Origin: Tardiphaga sp.
Lineage (GTDB): Bacteria > Pseudomonadota > Alphaproteobacteria > Rhizobiales > Xanthobacteraceae
Direction of reading: 5' to 3'
Assembly: GCA_028290325.1 (NCBI GenBank)
Contig: JAQGJY010000146.1
Span: 1-18,039 of the forward strand
Length of the DNA: 18,039 nucleotides
The notes beneath the pieces were generated by a model. The model had not been told where the DNA came from. It did no database searches and saw only the letters and a list, made by a program, of their open reading frames with translations. Shown here piece after piece: positions 1 through 6,110 of the stretch. Made by a program: the position numbers and the translations under genes. How positions within the stretch are numbered: position 1 is the first letter of the stretch; each line of letters opens with the position of its first letter.

Positions 1-788
1 GCCGCGCCCTGACTTATGCCGGCGATTTCGGCGCGCTGATCGTGCATCACACCGAGGACCCGGATCTGGTCGGCGAAGGCGTGATGAACGAAGGCGAACT
101 CGCCGCGCGTCTTGGTCTGTTCGGGATTCCCAACGCCGCCGAAGCGATGGTGCTGGAGCGCGACATGCGGCTGGTCGCGCTGACCGGCGGACGCTATCAC
201 GCGGCGTCGTTGACCTGCATCGAGTCGCTGGAGGTGCTGAAGCGCGCCCGCGACGCCGGCCTCAAAGTCTCGGCGTCGGTGTCGATCAATCATCTGACGC
301 TGAACGAAGGCGACATCGGGCCCTATCGCACCTTTCTCAAGTTGTCGCCGCCGTTGCGAACCGAAACCGATCGCCGCGCGCTGGTCGCGGCGGTGGCGTC
401 GGGACTGATCGACGTCGTGATGTCGGACCATAATCCGCAGGATGTCGAGACCAAACGATTGCCATTCGCGGAAGCCGCCGCCGGCGCGATCGGTCTGGAG
501 ACGATGCTGCCGGCCGCGTTGCGGCTGGTGCATTCCGGCGAGTTGGATTTCCTGCAATTGATCCGCGCGATGTCGACGCGGCCGGCTGAGCTGCTCGGCC
601 TGCCCGGCGGATCGCTGCGCACCAACGCGGTCGCCGATCTCATCGTCATCGATCCCGACGTGCCGTGGATCGTCGATCCGACCGATCTGAAATCGCAATG
701 CAAGAACACGCCGTTCGACGAGGCCCGCTTCTCGGGTCGGGTCACGCGCACCATCGTCGGCGGACGCACGGTGTATGAACATGGGTAA
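1..788 (+). CDS. pyrC: Dihydroorotase-like protein, class I (3' part)
   Basis: The gene enters from the left edge. The reading frame is open from base 3, so about 261 C-terminal residues are visible. Class-I dihydroorotases are zinc amidohydrolases that cyclise carbamoyl aspartate in pyrimidine synthesis. Family landmarks seen: the Glu-Asp pair at 54-59, the GVMNEGELAARLGLFGIP-type segment after it, a His at 198 (HAAS instead of the usual HxxHxS), a His at 291 (NHLTLNEGDI) and the catalytic-Asp motif at 423-440, which reads SDHNPQ instead of the usual TDHAPH. The N-terminal HxH metal site lies outside the window. The C-terminal barrel and the VDPTDLKSQCKNTPFDE-like end are typical. In many alphaproteobacteria this gene sits between pyrB and plsY, as it does before plsY here. 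It could be an active DHOase or a PyrC-prime-like structural partner of aspartate carbamoyltransferase. The family is certain, the activity is not. Confidence 0.9.
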   Translation, partial: RALTYAGDFGALIVHHTEDPDLVGEGVMNEGELAARLGLFGIPNAAEAMVLERDMRLVALTGGRYHAASLTCIESLEVLKRARDAGLKVSASVSINHLTLNEGDIGPYRTFLKLSPPLRTETDRRALVAAVASGLIDVVMSDHNPQDVETKRLPFAEAAAGAIGLETMLPAALRLVHSGELDFLQLIRAMSTRPAELLGLPGGSLRTNAVADLIVIDPDVPWIVDPTDLKSQCKNTPFDEARFSGRVTRTIVGGRTVYEHG

Positions 789-908
789 CGGCGCGGGCCA
801 TTGGCAGCCTCTTCCGTCTCGCCGCGCGATGCTCTTGCATTCGCGTGGTGGGAGAGGGAAGCTGAACCAGGCGTATAGGTTTGATCGTCTGTATTTTAGG
901 ATCGACTA

Positions 909-1496
909 ATGATCGGACTTTACCTGCTGTCAGCCGTGCTCGGCTATCTGCTTGGCTCGATTCCGTTTGGACTGCTGCTGACCCGCGCGGCCGGCACGCA
1001 GGATTTGCGGACGATCGGCTCCGGCAATATCGGCGCCACCAACGTGCTGCGGACCGGCCGCAAGGGCCTCGCCGCCGCGACCTTGCTCGGCGACGCGCTG
1101 AAAGGCACGGCGGCGGTGATCATCGCCGGCGCCTTCGGTGGTCCCTATGCGGCGATGATCGCCGGCGTCGCCGCGTTTCTCGGCCATCTGTTTCCGGTCT
1201 GGTTGAAGTTCAAGGGCGGCAAGGGCGTCGCGGTCTATATCGGCATCATGCTCGGCCTGTTCTGGCCGGCGGCTCTGGTGTTCTGCGTGGCCTGGCTGGC
1301 GACGGCGTTCGCGTCGAAATATTCGTCGCTGGCAGCGTTGACCGCGAGCGCGATCACGCCGGTGGTGCTGTGGATTTTGGCCCTGCATAATCTGGCCATG
1401 CTGGCCGGCGTGTTGACGCTGCTGCTGTGGTTCATGCATCGCGAGAACATCAAGCGCTTGCAGGCCGGCACCGAGGGCAAGATCGGCGCGACGTAG
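909..1496 (+). CDS. plsY: Glycerol-3-phosphate acyltransferase PlsY
   Basis: This is an integral membrane enzyme that moves the acyl group of acyl-phosphate to glycerol-3-phosphate, giving lysophosphatidic acid, the first step of phospholipid synthesis. At 195 residues it is the usual family size. The three PlsY active-site motifs are present: GSGNIGATN at residues 37-45, HLFPVWLKFKGGKG at 93-106 (conserved His/Pro and the GGKG loop) and the KYSSLAAL segment at 137-144. About five hydrophobic segments are visible: roughly 3-25, 55-75, 78-95, 110-135 and 142-175. The ATG start is preceded by AGGA at 898-901 with 7-base spacing. The 120-bp gap after pyrC contains no clear promoter, so co-transcription with the pyr genes is possible. 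Placement between pyrC and dprA is common in this order. Confidence 0.96.
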   Translation: MIGLYLLSAVLGYLLGSIPFGLLLTRAAGTQDLRTIGSGNIGATNVLRTGRKGLAAATLLGDALKGTAAVIIAGAFGGPYAAMIAGVAAFLGHLFPVWLKFKGGKGVAVYIGIMLGLFWPAALVFCVAWLATAFASKYSSLAALTASAITPVVLWILALHNLAMLAGVLTLLLWFMHRENIKRLQAGTEGKIGAT

Positions 1497-1680
1497 GTCG
1501 TCATTCGGCGGCGGTTCGGCTGGTGCCGAAGCAGACCCCCGAAGCTCAGCAAGTTCATCCTGCCCCGAATGATGCAGTGGGTTCGCAACCGCCTCGCGGC
1601 CTTCGCGGCCCGCACTGACGTTGCTATCTGAGGTTGCCGCCGCCGAAATCTTGCGCGATGCTCCCGTTGGGAATGGCCGC

Positions 1681-2799
1681 ATGACCGACGCATCGCAACC
1701 GACCACGCATCTCACCGACGCCAAACGCATCGACTGGCTGCGACTGATCCGCAGCGACCGCGTCGGCCCGCGTACATTTCGTTCACTGGTCAATCATTTC
1801 GGCAGCGCCGCCGCCGCGCTCGACCGCCTGCCCGATCTGGCGCAACGCGGTGGCGCGTCTCGCCCCGCCCGCGTCTGCAGCCAAGCCGACGCGATCCGGG
1901 AAATCGAACTGTCCGCCAGGCTCGGCGTCGAGCTGCGCGCGCCCGGCGAGGCCGGCTATCCGCCGCAACTCGCCAGCCTCGATGATGCGCCGCCGCTGCT
2001 CGGCGTGCGCGGCGCGGTCGACGCGCTGATGAAGCCGATGATCGGGATCGTCGGCTCGCGCAACGCCTCCGGCGCGGGCCTGAAATTCGCGGCCATGCTG
2101 GCGCGCGATCTGGGCGAAGCCGGCTTCGTGATCGCCTCGGGTCTGGCGCGCGGCATCGATCAGGCGGCGCATCGCGCGGCCTTGACCAGCGGCACGCTCG
2201 GCGTGCTCGCCGGCGGCCACGACCGCATCTACCCGCCCGAGCATGAAGACTTGCTTCTCGACATGCTGGTGCAAGGCGCCGCGATTTCGGAGATGCCGCT
2301 CGGCCATGTGCCCCGGGCGCGGGATTTTCCGCGCCGCAACCGGCTGATCTCGGGTGTCTCGCTCGGCGTCATCGTGGTCGAGGCCGCGCATCGCTCCGGC
2401 TCGCTGATCACCGCGCGGATCGCCGCCGAGCAAGGCCGCGAGGTGTTCGCCGTGCCGGGGTCGCCGCTCGATCCACGCGCCGCCGGCACCAACGATCTCA
2501 TCAAGCAAGGCGCGACGCTCATCACCGAAGCCGCCGATGTCGTCAGTGCGGTCAGGCCGATCATGGGCCGGCCGATCGACTTGCCCGCGAGTGAGCCGGA
2601 CGCGGTAGTGCCGGCGGCCGAGCCAGATCCCAGCGAGCGCGCGCGCGTGCTCGATCTGCTGGGCCCCAGTCCGCTGGGTCTCGACGACATCATCCGCATG
2701 ACCGGCATCGCGCCCGGCGTGGTGCGGACGGTGCTGCTGGAGCTGGAAATCGCCGGGCGGCTGGAGCGTCACGGCAACGGGCTGGTGTCGTTGTTGTAG
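1681..2799 (+). CDS. dprA: DNA-processing protein DprA
   Basis: DprA binds single-stranded DNA and loads RecA during transformation or recombination in the cytoplasm. The ATG at 1681 gives 372 residues. The frame is open further upstream to a TTG at 1621, but those 20 residues look non-conserved and the family normally starts just before the helical N-terminus. Domains: an N-terminal SAM/HhH-like region (about 15-50, with RVGPRTFRSL), an extended Rossmann fold (about 100-310) with GIVGSR at 122-127, SGLARGID at 153-160, FPRRNRLI at 216-223 and EAAHRSGSLIT at 234-244, and a C-terminal winged helix (about 315-372). The Rossmann motifs are the ssDNA and nucleotide-pocket signatures of the family. 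The gene follows plsY after a 184-bp gap that shows no clear terminator. The only ribosome-binding-like sequence is GGGA just before 1681, which is weak, so the exact start is less sure than the identity. Confidence 0.94.
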   Translation: MTDASQPTTHLTDAKRIDWLRLIRSDRVGPRTFRSLVNHFGSAAAALDRLPDLAQRGGASRPARVCSQADAIREIELSARLGVELRAPGEAGYPPQLASLDDAPPLLGVRGAVDALMKPMIGIVGSRNASGAGLKFAAMLARDLGEAGFVIASGLARGIDQAAHRAALTSGTLGVLAGGHDRIYPPEHEDLLLDMLVQGAAISEMPLGHVPRARDFPRRNRLISGVSLGVIVVEAAHRSGSLITARIAAEQGREVFAVPGSPLDPRAAGTNDLIKQGATLITEAADVVSAVRPIMGRPIDLPASEPDAVVPAAEPDPSERARVLDLLGPSPLGLDDIIRMTGIAPGVVRTVLLELEIAGRLERHGNGLVSLL

Positions 2800-2882
2800 T
2801 GCGTCGCTGGGATGTCGCGCCGTCCTGTATCATCGCACGCCTTCGAGATATCGCGGCGACGAGCCATCAGCCCCTTCATTTG

Positions 2883-2900
2883 AGCAAGCAAGCAAGCAAG
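2883..2900. repeat. Tetranucleotide microsatellite (AGCA)4.5
   Basis: Four and a half perfect copies of AGCA lie in the non-coding space between the convergent ends of dprA and the small leftward gene. A tract this pure is unusual in this GC-rich sequence. Its position downstream of both genes argues against phase variation of either one. Confidence 0.8.
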
Positions 2901-2922
2901 ACGGACGGGAGCTCCGCCTGGC

Positions 2923-2947
2923 ATCATATCGGCGTCGCCGACTTGAT
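2923..2947. terminator. Inverted repeat between convergent genes, possible bidirectional terminator
   Basis: ATCA, two unpaired bases, TCGGCG, a single T, CGCCGA, two unpaired bases, TGAT: the arms match perfectly. The hairpin lies 22 bp after the stop of the leftward small gene and 124 bp after the stop of dprA. No T-run follows on either strand, so it is not a canonical intrinsic terminator. Confidence 0.35.
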
Positions 2948-2968
2948 ACCGGACAGCGATGACGGAAT

Positions 2969-3154
2969 TTACCGGCCCGCGCGCCGGCGAATTTCGTAAT
3001 CGGCCTCCAGCAGCACCATGTCGAGCAGATAACCGAGCATGCCGAGATTGTGCCGACGGGCCAGACTAGCGAGTTCCTTGACCGAACCGGCAATGACTTG
3101 CGCGGCCTCTTCCGGTCCACCATTGCCGGGCGATTCGTGATTGTTTTTGTCCAT
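2969..3154 (-). CDS. Small conserved-looking hypothetical protein (61 aa)
   Basis: A leftward ORF starts at the ATG at 3154 and encodes 61 residues beginning MDKNNHESPGNGG and ending RRRAGR. The first 15 residues are polar and probably flexible. The rest (from about PEEAAQVIAGSVKELASLARRH) reads as two amphipathic helices rich in Ala, Leu, Glu and Arg, with no signal peptide, membrane segment or Cys pair. It resembles short uncharacterised proteins I recall from Bradyrhizobium-type genomes, but I cannot name a domain. In-frame ATGs exist 12 codons upstream, but they overlap the -10-like TATAAT at 3194-3189, so the downstream start, with GGGA close in front, is preferred. Divergent from topA and convergent with dprA. 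The function is unknown. Being real rather than a chance ORF is supported by composition, RBS and promoter. Confidence 0.65.
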   Translation of the reverse strand: MDKNNHESPGNGGPEEAAQVIAGSVKELASLARRHNLGMLGYLLDMVLLEADYEIRRRAGR

Positions 3155-3188
3155 GATTCCCAGAACGTGCCGGTTCGCGTTACACATC

Positions 3189-3218
3189 ATTATACAACCA
3201 TCGGTATGTGTTGCACAA
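3189..3218 (-). promoter_or_regulatory. Putative sigma-70-type promoter of the small leftward gene
   Basis: On the minus strand a perfect TATAAT (3194-3189) lies 18 bases after TTGTGC (3218-3213). Transcription would begin near 3182, giving a leader of about 28 bases before the ATG at 3154. The hexamer is striking in such GC-rich DNA, but the -35 match is weak. Confidence 0.5.
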
Positions 3219-3223
3219 CCATC
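3194..3223. repeat. Direct repeat ACAACCATC x2, 21-bp period
   Basis: The 9-mer ACAACCATC occurs at 3194-3202 and again at 3215-3223, exactly 21 bp (two helical turns) apart. One copy abuts the -10-like hexamer and the other overlaps the -35-like hexamer of the leftward promoter. This is the geometry expected of paired operator half-sites on one DNA face. Confidence 0.5.
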
Positions 3224-3260
3224 TGGTGCATTTGCCGCAGGTCCTTATCAACCGATCTCG

Positions 3261-3299
3261 CCGCCCTGATTTGACAGGGCGGGGGGCAGTGCCCATGTT
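3261..3299 (+). promoter_or_regulatory. Putative topA promoter overlapped by two palindromes
   Basis: A perfect -35 hexamer TTGACA (3271-3276) is followed after 17 bases by CATGTT (3294-3299), a weak -10. The -35 lies inside a perfect inverted repeat, CCGCCCTG-ATTTGA-CAGGGCGG (3261-3282). The spacer contains a second one, GGGCA-G-TGCCC (3284-3294). The predicted start is near 3306, giving a leader of about 63 bases. Either palindrome could be an operator. No T-run follows, so a terminator is unlikely. Confidence 0.5.
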
Positions 3300-3368
3300 C
3301 CGGGCGAAACGGCCGCCGCGAGTCTCGCGCGCAGGGCTTGCATTTCCCCTTTAAGTATCTGGAAAGAC

Positions 3369-6110
3369 ATGAATCTCGTCATTGTCGAGTCTCCGGCCAA
3401 AGCCAAGACGATCAACAAGTATCTTGGCCCCTCCTATGAGGTGCTGGCGTCGTTCGGTCATGTCCGCGACCTGCCCGCCAAGAACGGATCGGTCGATCCC
3501 GACGCCAATTTCCAGATGATCTGGGAGATCGATCCCAAGGCCGCCGGCCGCCTCAACGACATCGCCAAGGCCCTGAAGAATGCCGACAAGCTGATCCTGG
3601 CGACCGACCCTGATCGCGAAGGCGAAGCGATCTCGTGGCACGTTCTCGAGGTGATGAAAGAGAAGCGCGCGCTGAAGGATCAGACGATCGAGCGCGTGGT
3701 GTTCAACGCCATCACCAAGCAGGCCGTCACCGAGGCGATGAAGAATCCGCGCCAGATCGACGGCGCGCTGGTCGATGCCTATATGGCGCGCCGCGCGCTG
3801 GATTATCTCGTCGGCTTCACGTTGTCGCCGGTGCTATGGCGCAAGCTGCCGGGCGCGCGCTCGGCCGGCCGGGTGCAATCGGTGGCGTTGCGTCTGGTGT
3901 GCGATCGCGAGATGGAAATCGAGAAGTTCGTCCCGCGCGAATACTGGTCGTTGCTGACGACGCTGCTGACGCCGCGCGGCGACGCTTTCGAAGCGCGTCT
4001 CGTCGGCGCGGATGGCAAGAAAATCCAGCGTCTCGATATCGGCACCGGCGCCGAGGCCGAGGATTTCCGCAAGGCGATCGAGGCCGCCGCGTTCAGCGTG
4101 TCCACCGTCGAGGCCAAGCCGGCGCGGCGCAATCCGCAGGCGCCATTCACGACATCGACGTTGCAGCAGGAGGCCAGCCGCAAGCTCGGCTTCGCGCCGG
4201 CGCATACGATGCGCGTGGCGCAGCGGCTCTATGAAGGCATCGACATCGGCGGCGAGACCACGGGTCTCATTACTTATATGAGGACCGACGGCGTCCAGAT
4301 CGACGCCTCGGCGATCACGCAGGTCCGCGCCATCATCGGCGAAGACTACGGCAAAGAGTACGTGCCGGAGCAGCCGCGCCTGTATCAGGCCAAGGCGAAG
4401 AACGCCCAGGAAGCGCATGAAGCGATCCGCCCGACCGACCTGTCGCGGCGCCCCGCCGAATTGCGCGGCCGCCTGGAGAATGATCAGGCCCGGCTCTACG
4501 AGCTGATCTATATCCGCACGCTGGCGAGCCAGATGGAATCCGCCGAGCTGGAACGCACCACGGTGGACATCACCGCCAAGGCCGGCGGCCGCACGCTCGA
4601 GCTGCGCGCCACCGGACAGGTCGTGAAGTTCGACGGCTTCCTCGCTTTGTATCAGGAAGGCCGCGACGACGACGCCGACGACGAGGATGGCCGCCGCCTG
4701 CCCGCGATGAGCGAAGGTGAGGCGCTGAAAAAACAGAACCTCGCCGTCACACAACATTTCACCGAGCCGCCGCCGCGCTTCTCCGAAGCGTCGCTGGTGA
4801 AGCGCATGGAAGAACTCGGCATCGGCCGCCCATCGACCTATGCATCCATCCTGCAGGTGCTGAAGGATCGCGGCTATGTCCGGCTCGACAAGAAGCGCCT
4901 GCATGGCGAGGACAAAGGTCGCGTCGTCGTCGCGTTTCTGGAGAATTTCTTCGCGCGCTACGTCGAATATGATTTCACGGCGTCGCTGGAAGAAAAGCTC
5001 GATCGCATCTCGAACAACGAAATCTCGTGGCAGGAAGTGCTGCGCGATTTCTGGACCGACTTCATCGGCGCGGTCGACGAGATCAAGGATCTGCGGGTCT
5101 CCGAGGTGCTCGACGCGCTCGACACGATGCTCGGCCCGCACATCTACGCGCCGCGCGAGGATGGCGGCGATCCGCGCCAGTGTCCGTCCTGCGGCACCGG
5201 CAAGCTCAACCTGAAGGCCGGCAAGTTCGGGGCGTTCGTCGGTTGCAGCAACTATCCCGAATGTCGCTACACCCGACCGCTGGCATCGGACGCCGAAGCC
5301 TCGGGCGATCGCATTCTCGGCAAGGACCCGGACACCGATCGCGACGTCGCGGTGAAGGCCGGCCGTTTCGGGCCTTACATCCAGTTGGGCGAGCCGAAGG
5401 ATTATGAAGAAGGCGTCAAGCCGAAGCGCGCCGGCATTCCGAAAGGCCTGTCGCCCGGCGATGTCGAACTCGAGCAGGCCTTGCAACTGCTGGCGCTACC
5501 GCGCGAAGTCGGCAAGCATCCGGAAGACGGCGAGCCGATCAAGGCCGGTCTCGGCCGCTTCGGTCCTTACGTGCAGCATCTGAAAACCTATGCCAGCCTG
5601 GAGGCCGGCGACGAGGTGTTCAATATCGGGCTCAACCGCGCGGTCGTGCTGATCGCGGAGAAGATCGCCAAGGGCCCATCGAAAGGCCGCTTCGGCGCCG
5701 ACCCCGGCAAGGCGCTCGGCGATCACCCGACGCTCGGCGCGGTCGCGGTCAAAGCCGGCCGCTACGGCGCTTACGTCACCGCGGGCGGAGTCAACGCGAC
5801 GATCCCGAGCGACAAGACCAAGGACGAGATCACGCTCGCGGAAGCGATAGTGCTGATCGACGAGCGCGCGGCCAAGGGTGGCGGCAAGCCGAAGCGTGGC
5901 GCCAAGAAAGCGCCGGCGAAGAAGCCGGCGGTGAAATCGGCTGATGGCGCCGGGCCCGCCAAGAAGGCGGCGGCGAAAAAGCCGGCCGCGAAAAAGGCCG
6001 CGAAAGCTGATGCCGCGAGTTCGGCGCGCGCGCCGGTGAAGGCCGCGAAGACCTCCGCGAAGAAGAAAACCGCAGCGAAGAAAACGGCTGCAAAGAAAAA
6101 CGCTGGGTGA
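3369..6110 (+). CDS. topA: DNA topoisomerase I (type IA)
   Basis: The enzyme relaxes negative supercoils by single-strand passage. The ORF encodes 913 residues from an ATG preceded by GGAAAG at 3361-3366. The TOPRIM domain (about 1-115) has Glu7 in VIVESPAKAK and the metal-binding D80-P-D82-R-E84. The catalytic tyrosine is Y303 in ITYMRTDG (Y319 in E. coli). A single C4 zinc finger follows the core: C605, C608, C626, C632. Three short repeats of the KAGRFGPYxQ type come next (around 660, 725 and 795), as in alphaproteobacterial TopA. The last 65-70 residues are a low-complexity Lys/Ala tail (KKAPAKK, AAKKPAAKK and similar). E. coli TopA is 865 residues with three zinc-ribbon-like modules. Here one finger plus repeats replace them. 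It overlaps rnr by 4 bp, so the two are probably co-translated. Confidence 0.98.
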   Translation: MNLVIVESPAKAKTINKYLGPSYEVLASFGHVRDLPAKNGSVDPDANFQMIWEIDPKAAGRLNDIAKALKNADKLILATDPDREGEAISWHVLEVMKEKRALKDQTIERVVFNAITKQAVTEAMKNPRQIDGALVDAYMARRALDYLVGFTLSPVLWRKLPGARSAGRVQSVALRLVCDREMEIEKFVPREYWSLLTTLLTPRGDAFEARLVGADGKKIQRLDIGTGAEAEDFRKAIEAAAFSVSTVEAKPARRNPQAPFTTSTLQQEASRKLGFAPAHTMRVAQRLYEGIDIGGETTGLITYMRTDGVQIDASAITQVRAIIGEDYGKEYVPEQPRLYQAKAKNAQEAHEAIRPTDLSRRPAELRGRLENDQARLYELIYIRTLASQMESAELERTTVDITAKAGGRTLELRATGQVVKFDGFLALYQEGRDDDADDEDGRRLPAMSEGEALKKQNLAVTQHFTEPPPRFSEASLVKRMEELGIGRPSTYASILQVLKDRGYVRLDKKRLHGEDKGRVVVAFLENFFARYVEYDFTASLEEKLDRISNNEISWQEVLRDFWTDFIGAVDEIKDLRVSEVLDALDTMLGPHIYAPREDGGDPRQCPSCGTGKLNLKAGKFGAFVGCSNYPECRYTRPLASDAEASGDRILGKDPDTDRDVAVKAGRFGPYIQLGEPKDYEEGVKPKRAGIPKGLSPGDVELEQALQLLALPREVGKHPEDGEPIKAGLGRFGPYVQHLKTYASLEAGDEVFNIGLNRAVVLIAEKIAKGPSKGRFGADPGKALGDHPTLGAVAVKAGRYGAYVTAGGVNATIPSDKTKDEITLAEAIVLIDERAAKGGGKPKRGAKKAPAKKPAVKSADGAGPAKKAAAKKPAAKKAAKADAASSARAPVKAAKTSAKKKTAAKKTAAKKNAG

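Noticed and set aside
1621..1680. Upstream TTG start for dprA
   Set aside because: Adds 20 residues without family similarity. The ATG at 1681 fits the usual DprA start better.
3834..5486. Long open frame (550 codons) on the minus strand inside topA
   Set aside because: Composition is Arg/Ala/Gly-rich with no recognisable motif and it lies opposite the conserved TopA core. Long antisense frames are expected in GC-rich genes.
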